NCBI GenBank assembly: GCA_016199425.1
Contig: JACQGT010000250.1
Span: 1-8,167, forward strand
Direction of reading: 5' to 3'
DNA from: Chloroflexota bacterium
GTDB taxonomy: Bacteria; Chloroflexota; Anaerolineae; Caldilineales; Caldilineaceae
DNA: 8,167 nucleotides
Shown one piece after another: positions 1 through 5,897 of this stretch (within the stretch, counting starts at the first letter, position 1; each line of letters opens with the position of its first letter). The notes under the pieces are model-generated. The model was not told the origin of the DNA. It made no database searches and saw only the letters and a list, made by a program, of their open reading frames with translations. The translations under genes and the position numbers were made by a program.

Positions 1-33
1 CCCAATCTCCAATCCCCAATCTCCAATCTCTCC
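1..33. repeat. Heptad tandem repeat (CCAATCT-type), one arm visible
   Basis: The first 33 bases consist of units CCAATCT, CCAATCC, CCAATCT, CCAATCT, then CTCC, an exact 7-base period. The word is the complement of the GATTGG words in the inverted repeat at 3768-3854. No complementary arm lies nearby to the right, so if this is half of a hairpin the partner is left of the window. It overlaps the 3' end of the visible membrane-protein frame. Confidence 0.75.
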
Positions 34-412
34 GTAACAAATAGCGAACCAGCAGAAATGTGCCGTAGCCGCCCAAGACAAAGGACGAGAGCAGGACGAG
101 ATTGGAGGCGACGACGAGGGAGAGGCTCGTTTGCAGGGGAAGGCTGAGCAGACCGTTGAGGGGTGTCAGGGTATAGAAGCCCAGGTTGATTTCGATGGGC
201 CAGAACATCCAGTCGGCGTGGAAGATGTCCAGATTGAGTTGGTCTACCAGACGGGCTTTGATCCACCAGAGATTCCAGGCCAGAGCCGGGTCATCGATGG
301 CGTCGCCGGGGAGGTGCGTAGTGAAGTGTGCCGGCAGCGGCCAGGTGAGCAGCAGGGCCAAGAGCGTGTAGAAAAGCAGAGCCGACAGGTGAACGGGTGG
401 TGTGCGTCGCAT
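1..412 (-). CDS. Multi-pass membrane protein, N-terminal part (runs off the left edge)
   Basis: Reading the minus strand from the ATG at 412-410 gives an open frame of 137 codons with no stop before the window edge. The product starts MRRTPPVHLS, has a transmembrane segment at about residues 9-27, then an acidic loop LPGDAIDDP (35-42) with W46-W50, and two more hydrophobic stretches at about 79-93 and 97-126. An Asp-rich loop after the first membrane helix resembles GT-C-fold glycosyltransferases of the lipid-linked-sugar type, but no family is certain. Such proteins are usually several hundred residues long, so most of the gene would lie outside. From about residue 127 the frame enters a 7-base tandem repeat and reads RRDWRLGIGDW, which looks repeat-derived and may mean the gene is truncated there. 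A -10 hexamer lies only 6 bases before the ATG and no Shine-Dalgarno is seen, so the mRNA is probably leaderless. It is divergent from the gcv operon. Confidence 0.72.
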   Translation of the reverse strand, partial: MRRTPPVHLSALLFYTLLALLLTWPLPAHFTTHLPGDAIDDPALAWNLWWIKARLVDQLNLDIFHADWMFWPIEINLGFYTLTPLNGLLSLPLQTSLSLVVASNLVLLSSFVLGGYGTFLLVRYLLRRDWRLGIGDW

Positions 413-418
413 AGACGA

Positions 419-447
419 ATCGTATCACCGGGCGGGTGCGATGGCAA
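419..447 (-). promoter_or_regulatory. Sigma-70-type promoter for the leftward membrane-protein gene
   Basis: On the minus strand TTGCCA (447-442) and TACGAT (424-419) are separated by 17 bases. The -10 ends 6 bases before the ATG at 412, so transcription would start at or next to the start codon, implying a leaderless mRNA. It stands back to back with the plus-strand promoter, with 13 bases between the two -35 boxes. Confidence 0.5.
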
Positions 448-460
448 ACGTCGGGTGTAT

Positions 461-489
461 TTGTCATTCCCGCACGCCCTTGCTATACT
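461..489 (+). promoter_or_regulatory. Sigma-70-type promoter of the gcv operon, extended -10
   Basis: TTGTCA (461-466) and TATACT (484-489) are separated by exactly 17 bases, and a TG at 481-482 gives an extended -10. Transcription would start near 496, about 25 bases before the first helix of the glycine riboswitch, as expected for its promoter. Confidence 0.7.
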
Positions 490-520
490 CCTTGCACAAT
501 TGAATTTCGGCTGGGCGAAG

Positions 521-699
521 GACACGAGAGAGAACCGGCTGCGGGCCGGTCGCCGAAGGTGCAAGCGTGCGCGGATGTCGGAACCGCCACGTGACTCTCT
601 CAGGCAAACCGTATCGTGTCTGGACAGCACTCTGGAGAGCGCTCGCCTTTTCTGCGGGCCGCCGATGGGGCCACAAAACTCTCAGGCGCACAGACAGAG
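521..699 (+). promoter_or_regulatory. Tandem (two-aptamer) glycine riboswitch
   Basis: Both aptamers show the conserved glycine-riboswitch core. Aptamer 1: P1 is GACACGA (521-527) pairing with TCGTGTC (614-620); a GAGAGA strand follows at 527-532, a hairpin ACCGG/CCGGT (534-538/546-550), the core CGCCGAAGGTGCAAG (551-565), and CTCTCTCAGGCAAA at 595-608. A short linker (621-629) containing GGACAG leads to aptamer 2: P1 CTCTG (630-634) pairs with CAGAG (695-699), followed by GGAGAG (634-639), the core GCCGATGGGGCCAC (661-674) and AACTCTCAGGC (677-687). The second core departs slightly from the usual GCCGAAGGGGCAA. Glycine riboswitches typically activate gcvT operons when glycine is plentiful, and gcvT-gcvH lies directly downstream. 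The overlap of the second P1 with the following terminator stem fits an ON switch. Confidence 0.93.
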
Positions 700-738
700 C
701 GGAGACCGGGGCGACGCACCCCTGTTTTCGCTTTTTTT
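698..738 (+). terminator. Riboswitch-controlled intrinsic terminator
   Basis: Bases 698-711 pair with 719-732 as a 14-position stem with one C-U mismatch (707/723) and two G-U pairs (702/728, 704/726). The loop is 7 bases (712-718) and the T run at 732-738 follows at once. The 5' arm starts inside the 3' strand of the second aptamer P1 (695-699), so glycine-stabilised P1 and the terminator compete for the same bases. This is the expression platform: glycine bound should allow read-through into gcvT. Confidence 0.88.
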
Positions 739-784
739 ATTTCCGGCCCCAAACCTTCCCGAACGCTTTGAGCTTTGATCAAAT

Positions 785-818
785 ATTGTAGGGGCGCTGC
801 TTGCAGCGCCCCTACAAT
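785..818. repeat. Perfect 16-bp palindrome between riboswitch and gcvT
   Basis: The arm ATTGTAGGGGCGCTGC (785-800) is exactly complementary to GCAGCGCCCCTACAAT (803-818), with only TT between them. It has no T tract and lies after the riboswitch terminator and before the gcvT ribosome-binding site, so it is not part of the switch. It resembles REP-like dispersed palindromes with a TAGGGGCGC core; that resemblance is from memory and untested here. A hairpin in the leader could affect translation or stability of the gcv mRNA. Confidence 0.85.
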
Positions 819-842
819 GAAGGAATGAAGGGGAAACGAGCC

Positions 843-1937
843 ATGCAACGTACATCGCTATACGAAAGTCACGTCGAATTGGGCGGGCGGATGGTTGCCT
901 TTGCCGGCTGGGAACTGCCTGTGCAGTACCCCACCGGGCCGCTGCTGGAACACAACGCGGTGCGCACGGCCGCGGGCCTCTTCGACATCGACCACATGGG
1001 TCAGTTCTCCCTGACCGGGCCGGACGCCGATCTCTTCCTCCAATACGTTCAGGTCTACGACGTCGGCCAAATGCAGGTGTGGGACGCCCACTACAGCCTG
1101 CTCTGCTACGAAGATGGCACAATCGTCGATGACATCTTTCTCTACCGCCTGCCCGAGCGCTGGATGATTGTCGTGAACGCGGGCAACCGGGCCAAAGACC
1201 TGGCCTGGCTGCGAGCCTACAGCCACGGCTTCCAGATTGACCTGACCGATATTTCGGATGAAACGTATATGCTGGCTGTGCAGGGACCAAAAGCCGAAGC
1301 CATCCTGCAACGGATGACTGACACCCGTCTGGGCGATATGGCGGCGCGCACTGGTCTGCGCGCCTATCTGGGCGGGGTAGAGATGCTGCTGGGGCGCACG
1401 GGCTACACCGGCGAAGATGGCTTTGAGCTATACTTGCCCGCGCAGGATGCGGTCACTTTCTGGCACGATCTGCTGGCTGCGGGTAAAAAGGACGATCTGC
1501 TCCCCTGCGGGCTGGCGGCGCGGGACAGTCTGCGCTTCGAGGCGTGTATGCCCCTTTACGGCCACGAGATCGACGCCGAGACCAATCCCTACGAGGCGCG
1601 CCAGGGCTGGACCGTCTCGTTGGAAAAGCCAGAGTTTTTAGGACGCAGCGCGCTGTTGAAAGCAAAGCTCGAAGACAATCGTAAACTCCTCGTTGGCTTT
1701 GAGATGATCGACCGGGCTGTGGCGCGCGAGCACTACGAAATCGCCGTGGATGGACAGGTAGTCGGCCACGTCACCACCGGTATGAAGAGTCCCACACTGG
1801 ACAAATTTGTCGGATTAGGGTACGTTCCCCCTGCACACCAGAAGATCGGGACAGAAATCGACATTCTGGTGCGGGGAACGGCCAAAAAAGCCAAAGTCGT
1901 GCGGCGGCCTTTCTACAAACCGCGCTACAAAGAGTAG
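843..1937 (+). CDS. gcvT: Glycine cleavage system T protein (aminomethyltransferase)
   Basis: This cytosolic enzyme transfers the methylene carbon from the aminomethyl-lipoyl arm of GcvH to tetrahydrofolate, releasing ammonia (EC 2.1.2.10). The 364-residue product is full length for the family. Visible signatures are the N-terminal RTSLYESHVELGGRMVAFAGWE, FDIDHMGQ at 47-54, GTIVDD with the putative folate-contacting Asp96, GRTGYTGEDGFELY, GLAARDSLRFEACMPLYGHE, and the C-terminal VGHVTTGMKSPTL. I chose the ATG at 843 because family similarity starts there; AAGGGG (828-833) lies 9 bases upstream. In-frame starts at 825 (ATG) and 801 (TTG, inside the palindrome) would only add residues outside the family alignment. 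It is the first gene under the glycine riboswitch, with gcvH 147 bases downstream. Confidence 0.96.
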   Translation: MQRTSLYESHVELGGRMVAFAGWELPVQYPTGPLLEHNAVRTAAGLFDIDHMGQFSLTGPDADLFLQYVQVYDVGQMQVWDAHYSLLCYEDGTIVDDIFLYRLPERWMIVVNAGNRAKDLAWLRAYSHGFQIDLTDISDETYMLAVQGPKAEAILQRMTDTRLGDMAARTGLRAYLGGVEMLLGRTGYTGEDGFELYLPAQDAVTFWHDLLAAGKKDDLLPCGLAARDSLRFEACMPLYGHEIDAETNPYEARQGWTVSLEKPEFLGRSALLKAKLEDNRKLLVGFEMIDRAVAREHYEIAVDGQVVGHVTTGMKSPTLDKFVGLGYVPPAHQKIGTEIDILVRGTAKKAKVVRRPFYKPRYKE

Positions 1938-1975
1938 CGGCGGCACAGACTACAGCCAAAGTTGCCTTACAGTGG

Positions 1976-2032
1976 GTGAAACGTAAAACGTGAAAGAACT
2001 GTGTGAATTCACGCCTTACGTTTCACGTTTCC
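1976..2032. repeat. Heptad inverted repeat B (GTGAAAC type)
   Basis: The left arm reads GTGAAAC GTAAAAC GTGAAAG (1976-1996), a 7-base period. GTGAAACGTAA (1976-1986) is exactly complementary to TTACGTTTCAC (2016-2026). A second register pairs AAACGTGAAA (1986-1995) with TTTCACGTTT (2021-2030). The loop contains the self-complementary GTGAATTCAC (2003-2012). There is no T tract after the hairpin, so it is not a standard intrinsic terminator. It fills most of the gcvT-gcvH spacer. Confidence 0.8.
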
Positions 2033-2084
2033 AAGACAAAGAGCGATTGTATGCAGTGCAAATTTGCCACAAGGAGAAGTCAAT

Positions 2085-2483
2085 ATGGCTTACAAATTGG
2101 ACGACGACGTTCGCTACGCCAAGACCCACGAGTGGGTGCGTATGGAAAATGAGATCGCGATTGTGGGCATCAGCGATGCGGCCCAGGATTTGTTGAGCGA
2201 TGTCGTCTTCGTGGAGTTGCCCGACATCGGCGAAGAGGTGACCGCCGGCGACGCTGTTGCGGTGGTGGAATCGGTGAAGGCTGCCGAGGATGTCAACGCG
2301 CCGGTGAGCGGCGTTGTGATCGAAATTAACCAGGAGTTGGAAGATACGCCGGAACTGGTAAATGACGATCCCTATGGCTCCTGGTTTTTCAAAATCAAGC
2401 CTTCCTCCAGCATCAAAAATGAACTGGGGCGGCTGATGGGCCCGGACGAATACGCGGAGTTTGTGGAAGAAAATGCTCACTGA
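2085..2483 (+). CDS. gcvH: Glycine cleavage system H protein (lipoyl carrier)
   Basis: H protein carries the lipoyl arm that shuttles the aminomethyl intermediate between the P, T and L proteins. The 132-residue product has the usual length. THEWVR at 14-19 is typical of the N-terminus, and the lipoylation site is Lys65 in VVESVKAAEDVNAPVSG, followed by EINQELEDTPELVNDDPYGSWFFKIK. The ATG at 2085 is chosen because AAGGAG (2071-2076) sits 8 bases upstream and family similarity begins at AYKLDDD; a TTG at 2064 would add seven residues and overlap the Shine-Dalgarno. The gene lies after gcvT, but gcvPA/gcvPB, often next in bacterial gcv operons, do not follow. A solute-binding lipoprotein gene starts 21 bases later. 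Confidence 0.96.
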   Translation: MAYKLDDDVRYAKTHEWVRMENEIAIVGISDAAQDLLSDVVFVELPDIGEEVTAGDAVAVVESVKAAEDVNAPVSGVVIEINQELEDTPELVNDDPYGSWFFKIKPSSSIKNELGRLMGPDEYAEFVEENAH

Positions 2484-2504
2484 GCCGACCCGGCCACAGG
2501 CGTA

Positions 2505-3782
2505 ATGTCGCCGCAGCCCACCCTTTCCCCCGTCCCAGCCGCCGCCAGCCCCCAGCACAGCCGCGCTTGGATGCTCCTGGCATCCGCGTTCCTGGCCTTG
2601 CTGGGGCTGGCTGGCTGCTCTTTCGGTGTAGACAAAGTGCCCTTTTGGGGAGCGCAGCCCACGCCCACGCCGCCCTACCGCACAGTAACCGCTCTGCTGC
2701 CTGACGAACCGGTCAACGAACGCATCCGCCAGTACGACTTCGAGCGTCTCGATCTGCTGGTGGATATGACGATTGAACCGGCTTACAGCGCCAACCTGCG
2801 CGGCGCATTGGAGAGTGACAGCCCGCCCGATCTGGTGGTGGTGGACAGCTTCGCCTTCCCGGATTTGGCCGCGGCCGATCTGCTCCTCCCCGCGGGCGAC
2901 CGTCTCGGCCCGGTGGATGATTTCTACCCGCTGCTGGCCGAGGCTTTTGTCTGGCAGGAGGAGCGCTACTGTCTGCCCCGCGAGGTGCGCACGCTGGCGC
3001 TGGTCTACAACCAAGCCCAGTTCGCAAAAGCCGGTCTGCAGCCGCCGCGCACGTGGCAAGAGATGCGGGCCGCAGCCGAAGCCGTCACCGACCTGAACAT
3101 CGGCAGCTTTGGGCTGATTGTGACGCCGGACCTTTCCCGCTGGCTGCCCTTTCTCTACCAGGCTGGGGGCGCGGTCGTGGATGGGGCGGGGCAGGTGCTC
3201 ATCGACAGTCCCGCCGCGGCCGCAGCCATCGACTTCCCGCTGACCCTCTTTCGGGACAACTTTGCGGGCCAGCCGGCCGAATCCAACAGCGGCTGGGCCG
3301 GGGAGGTGATGGGCAAGGGCAAAGGTGGCATGGCCGTGGAGGGCAATTGGATTGCGCCCTATTTGGCGGCTGAGTTCCCCAAATTTGCCTACGCCATTGC
3401 CCCCCTGCCCAGTGGACCGGGCGGACGAGGCACAGTCGCCTTCACCAGTTGCTACGCGGTCTCGGCCCGCAGCGCCAACCCGGAGGACGCCTTCGCCCTG
3501 GCCGTCCATCTCACCTCACCGGAGTTGCAGCAGGAATGGCCCGCCGACGGCGCGTGGATGCCTACCCGCATCAGTTTGCGGGAGGCGTGGCTGGCGGACT
3601 TTCCCGCGCTGGCCCCTTTCCTGACCGGTCTGGACCAGGCCCACGTCTGGCAGTTCCCGCCGGGCTACGCCACATTTCTGGAAAGTTTCAACCGGGGAAT
3701 GCTGACCCTTCTGGCCGCGGATATCGAGGCGGCGGATTTTCTGGCGCAGATGCAACGAACAGCCGAAGGGATTGGCGATTAG
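2505..3782 (+). CDS. Extracellular solute-binding lipoprotein (ABC importer, family 1)
   Basis: The 425-residue product resembles family 1 extracellular solute-binding proteins (MalE/UgpB-like), which capture a ligand outside the membrane for an ABC importer. A positively charged N-region ending at Arg20 precedes a hydrophobic segment (21-36) and a lipobox LAGC with Cys38 as the acylation site. The N-region is long, about 20 residues, so the true start could differ, though no better candidate is visible. After a TPTPP linker come typical elements: PPDLVVVDSFAFPDL, an LPREVRTLALVYN segment, TWQEMRAAAEAV, a GGMAVEGNW segment, and a C-terminal helical domain. No permease or ATPase gene is adjacent. 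It starts 21 bases after gcvH with only a weak AGG (2498-2500) as ribosome site, so it is likely cotranscribed with the gcv genes. The last residues (GIGD) and the stop codon lie inside a heptad repeat. The ligand is unknown. Confidence 0.85.
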   Translation: MSPQPTLSPVPAAASPQHSRAWMLLASAFLALLGLAGCSFGVDKVPFWGAQPTPTPPYRTVTALLPDEPVNERIRQYDFERLDLLVDMTIEPAYSANLRGALESDSPPDLVVVDSFAFPDLAAADLLLPAGDRLGPVDDFYPLLAEAFVWQEERYCLPREVRTLALVYNQAQFAKAGLQPPRTWQEMRAAAEAVTDLNIGSFGLIVTPDLSRWLPFLYQAGGAVVDGAGQVLIDSPAAAAAIDFPLTLFRDNFAGQPAESNSGWAGEVMGKGKGGMAVEGNWIAPYLAAEFPKFAYAIAPLPSGPGGRGTVAFTSCYAVSARSANPEDAFALAVHLTSPELQQEWPADGAWMPTRISLREAWLADFPALAPFLTGLDQAHVWQFPPGYATFLESFNRGMLTLLAADIEAADFLAQMQRTAEGIGD

Positions 3783-3854
3783 CGACTGGCGATTGGGATT
3801 GGCAATTCGCTGGTACGTCCATTCTCCAGTCGCCAATCCCTAATCGCCAATATC
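3768..3854. repeat. Heptad inverted repeat C (GATTGGC type)
   Basis: The left side reads GATTGGC GATTAGC GACTGGC GATTGGG, a degenerate 7-base tandem repeat. ATTGGCGATTAG (3771-3782) pairs exactly with 3840-3851, and CGACTGG (3783-3789) pairs with CCAGTCG (3826-3832). The only interruption is the 7-base bulge CCAATCC (3833-3839), that is, one extra heptad in the right arm. The variant units GATTAG and GACTGG are mirrored in the other arm. No T tract follows. The left arm overlaps the end of the upstream gene and supplies its TAG; the right arm ends 4-7 bases before the next ATG. Confidence 0.88.
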
Positions 3855-3858
3855 AACT

Positions 3859-4512
3859 ATGACCACACGCATCTTCGACATCACCCGCCCGGTCACGCCT
3901 TCGCTGGCAGTGTGGCCCGGCGACACCCCCTATCGCACGGAATATCTCCTGCGCATGGACGCCGGCGGCTCGGTGAACCTGTCCACGATTACCTTCAGCG
4001 GTCATTGCGGCACCCACGCCGACGCCCATTTCCACTACGACCCGGCGGGTGAGCGGCTGGCCCAGATGCCTCTGGACGCTTACATCGGCCCGGCCACTGT
4101 CATCGACCTGCGCGACGCCCTGCCGGATGGAGGGGCGATTCTGCCCGCACATCTGGCAGGCGTGGAACTGAGCCGGGTGCGCCGTCTGTTAGTCAAGAGC
4201 AAAGCCAGCTTTGTGCCGGACGACCGCTGGGATGAGAACTTCGTCTATCTCGCCCCCGAAACCGCCCAACTGCTGGTGGACAGCGGATTGCGGCTCTTTG
4301 GCGCCGATGCGCCGTCGGTGGACCCCCAGGAGAGCAAAACCCTCACCGCCCACAAGACTCTGCGCACGGGCAATGTGGCGATTCTGGAAATTCTGCAATT
4401 GAAAGATATTGCGCCAGGCGAGTACGAATTGATCGCCCTGCCCCTGAAAGTGGACAATGACGGGGCACCGGTGCGGGCAATACTGAGAAGGGATGATGGG
4501 ATGATGGGATGA
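3859..4512 (+). CDS. kynB: Cyclase-family metal hydrolase, probable arylformamidase (KynB-like)
   Basis: KynB hydrolyses N-formyl-L-kynurenine to kynurenine and formate in tryptophan breakdown (EC 3.5.1.9); it is a cytosolic, metal-dependent enzyme of the cyclase family. The 217-residue product has the usual length and motifs: DITRPVTPSLAVWPGDTP at the N-terminus, the metal-binding HCGTHADAHFHYD with His49, His53, Asp55 and His59, then YLAPETAQLLVDSGLRLFGADAPSVDPQESKT and the closing YELIALPLKVDNDGAPVRAILR. His57 stands where a Pro is common. The last six residues (DDGMMG) and the stop lie in the GATGATGG repeat and look repeat-derived. No Shine-Dalgarno is visible before the ATG, because a hairpin arm occupies that position. 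No other kynurenine genes are nearby, so another cyclase-family amide or ester hydrolase is possible. Confidence 0.8.
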   Translation: MTTRIFDITRPVTPSLAVWPGDTPYRTEYLLRMDAGGSVNLSTITFSGHCGTHADAHFHYDPAGERLAQMPLDAYIGPATVIDLRDALPDGGAILPAHLAGVELSRVRRLLVKSKASFVPDDRWDENFVYLAPETAQLLVDSGLRLFGADAPSVDPQESKTLTAHKTLRTGNVAILEILQLKDIAPGEYELIALPLKVDNDGAPVRAILRRDDGMMG

Positions 4513-4551
4513 TGGGGTACGGTCATCATCTCACTATCTCATCATCCCACC
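4490..4551. repeat. Octad inverted repeat D (GATGATGG type)
   Basis: The left arm is three copies of GATGATGG (about 4491-4516), an 8-base period. Positions 4490-4514 pair with 4524-4548; in RNA 24 of 25 positions pair, three of them G-U, with one A-C mismatch. The loop is 9 bases (4515-4523). The upstream gene's TGA (4510-4512) lies inside the left arm. The same word builds the hairpin at 6958-7015, 2.4 kb away. No T tract follows. Confidence 0.88.
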
Positions 4552-4564
4552 GAAAGGAATCGAC

Positions 4565-5329
4565 GTGGATAACCGCCATTCATTCCTCCACAAAATCGCT
4601 CTTATCACCGGCGCTGGTTCCGGCATTGGACGGGCCACGGCGTTGGCTTTTGCCGCGGGCGGCGCGGCGGTCGTCGTGGCGGATGTGAATGAGGCGGGCG
4701 GGCAGGAGACGGTTGAACTGGCCCGACAGGCAGGCAGAGACGCTATTTTCATCGGCGCGGACGTCTCCCGGTCCGACGAGGTGGAAGCGCTGGTCGGGGA
4801 AACGGTGCGCCGCTTTGGCCGCCTGGACATCGCCGTCAACAACGCGGGCATCGGCGGTGCGTGGGCGCGCACGGCCGACTATCCCCTGGCCGACTGGGAG
4901 CGGGTGCTGGCGGTCAACCTGAGCGGCGTCTTCTATTGTATGCAGCAGGAGATACGCCAGATGCTGGCCCAGGGCGGCGGCGCGATTGTCAATGTGGCCT
5001 CGATTGCAGGCCAGCGCGCCCTGGCGAATGCGCCCGCCTACACGGCCAGCAAGCACGGCGTCATCGGCCTGACCCGCACCGCGGCCCAGGAATACGCCCG
5101 ACAGAATATCCGGGTCAACGCCGTCTGCCCGGTCTTTACGCGCACACCCCTTTTTCAGGGGATGATTGAGGGCAACGCCCGGCTGGAAGAACGGCTGCTG
5201 CACAACATCCCCGTGCGCCGCTTTGGCGAACCCCAGGAGATCGCCGGCGCCATCCTCTGGCTCTGCTCGGACGGGGCAACGTTCGTCACCGGTCAGGCGG
5301 TGAATGTGGATGGCGGCCTCACTGCGTAG
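4565..5329 (+). CDS. Classical SDR oxidoreductase, 3-oxoacyl-ACP reductase/dehydrogenase-like
   Basis: A cytosolic NAD(P)-dependent short-chain dehydrogenase/reductase of 254 residues, standard length. The Rossmann motif TGAGSGIG is at 15-22, with Asp40 at the end of the second beta strand favouring NAD(H). NNAG is at 92-95, and the catalytic residues are Asn118, Ser146 (VASIAG), Tyr159 and Lys163 (YTASK). The C-terminus FVTGQAVNVDGGLTA is the usual SDR ending. The start is the GTG at 4565, supported by AAAGGA (4553-4558) 6 bases upstream. It follows the cyclase gene and precedes a MaoC hydratase and two further SDRs, all on the same strand, so it may belong to an acyl-CoA or alcohol/ketone oxidation operon. 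The substrate cannot be assigned from sequence. Confidence 0.92.
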   Translation: MDNRHSFLHKIALITGAGSGIGRATALAFAAGGAAVVVADVNEAGGQETVELARQAGRDAIFIGADVSRSDEVEALVGETVRRFGRLDIAVNNAGIGGAWARTADYPLADWERVLAVNLSGVFYCMQQEIRQMLAQGGGAIVNVASIAGQRALANAPAYTASKHGVIGLTRTAAQEYARQNIRVNAVCPVFTRTPLFQGMIEGNARLEERLLHNIPVRRFGEPQEIAGAILWLCSDGATFVTGQAVNVDGGLTA

Positions 5330-5333
5330 AAGC

Positions 5334-5406
5334 GACGACAGACGGCCGACCGCAGACGGCGGGATGGATCGTTTTGTGGCTGTCTGCCGTCCGTCGTCCG
5401 TCGTCC
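5334..5406. repeat. Heptad inverted repeat E (GACGGCC/GTCCGTC type)
   Basis: The left arm reads GACGACA GACGGCC GACCGCA GACGGCG (5334-5361), a 7-base period. The right arm reads GTCTGCC GTCCGTC GTCCGTC GTCC (5382-5406). Bases 5334-5357 pair with 5382-5405: 20 Watson-Crick pairs, one G-U and three mismatches over 24 positions, around a 24-base loop. It starts 4 bases after the upstream stop and ends 7 bases before the AAGGAG of the next gene. There is no T tract. Confidence 0.83.
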
Positions 5407-5426
5407 TACTGACAAGGAGTATGAAA

Positions 5427-5897
5427 ATGTCCCTACAAATTGCTCTAACCGACCTCCGCTCCAAAGTCGGCACAGAAACCCACGTGGGCGAGTGGCTGAC
5501 GATTGATCAGGCGCGCATCGACGCCTTTGCCGATGCCACGCTGGACCACCAGTGGATTCACGTGGACGTAGAACGGGCCAGGCGCGAGTCGCCCTTTGGC
5601 GGGCCGGTGGCCCACGGCTATCTCACCCTTTCCCTGCTGCCCCATCTGGCGGGCCGGGTCAACGCGGAGAAGCCCCCCTATCCCGACCTCGCACTGTCGG
5701 TGAATTACGGGCTGAATCGGGTACGCTTTCCCCACCCGGTGCTGGCGGGCAGCCGGGTGCGGGCGCGCACGGAACTGGTCAGCGTGGAAGAGGTGGCGGG
5801 CAACGGCCTGCAAACGGTCAGCAAAGTCACCATCGAAATCGACGGCGCGACCAAACCGGCGTGTGTGGCGGAGACGGTATCGCGGATGTACTTTTGA
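5427..5897 (+). CDS. MaoC-family (R)-specific enoyl-CoA hydratase-like protein
   Basis: A hot-dog-fold MaoC protein of 156 residues; family members hydrate trans-2-enoyl-CoA to (3R)-hydroxyacyl-CoA. The hydratase-2 motif region is FADATLDHQWIHVD, with the likely catalytic Asp40 and His45, followed by SPFGGPVAHGYLTLSL, which is characteristic of the NodN/Rv0130-like branch. The ATG at 5427 is preferred over the in-frame ATG at 5421, because AAGGAG (5414-5419) is 7 bases from the former and only 1 from the latter. It lies between two SDR genes; together with the downstream SDR it could provide the hydratase and dehydrogenase steps that MFE-2 combines in one protein. The exact substrate is unknown. 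Confidence 0.9.
   Translation: MSLQIALTDLRSKVGTETHVGEWLTIDQARIDAFADATLDHQWIHVDVERARRESPFGGPVAHGYLTLSLLPHLAGRVNAEKPPYPDLALSVNYGLNRVRFPHPVLAGSRVRARTELVSVEEVAGNGLQTVSKVTIEIDGATKPACVAETVSRMYF

Noticed and set aside
131..778. Plus-strand open frame of 215 codons
   Set aside because: It is antisense to the membrane-protein frame and then covers the promoter, both glycine aptamers and the terminator; its product has no recognisable composition or family.
801..842. Upstream start codons for gcvT at 801 (TTG) and 825 (ATG)
   Set aside because: 801 lies inside the palindrome; family similarity starts at the ATG at 843, which also has a usable ribosome site. The 825 start cannot be fully excluded.
2016..3509. 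Minus-strand open frame of 497 codons opposite gcvH and the solute-binding protein
   Set aside because: Long antisense frames are common in GC-rich genes; the product is Gly/Arg/His-rich without motifs and the plus-strand genes are clearly real.
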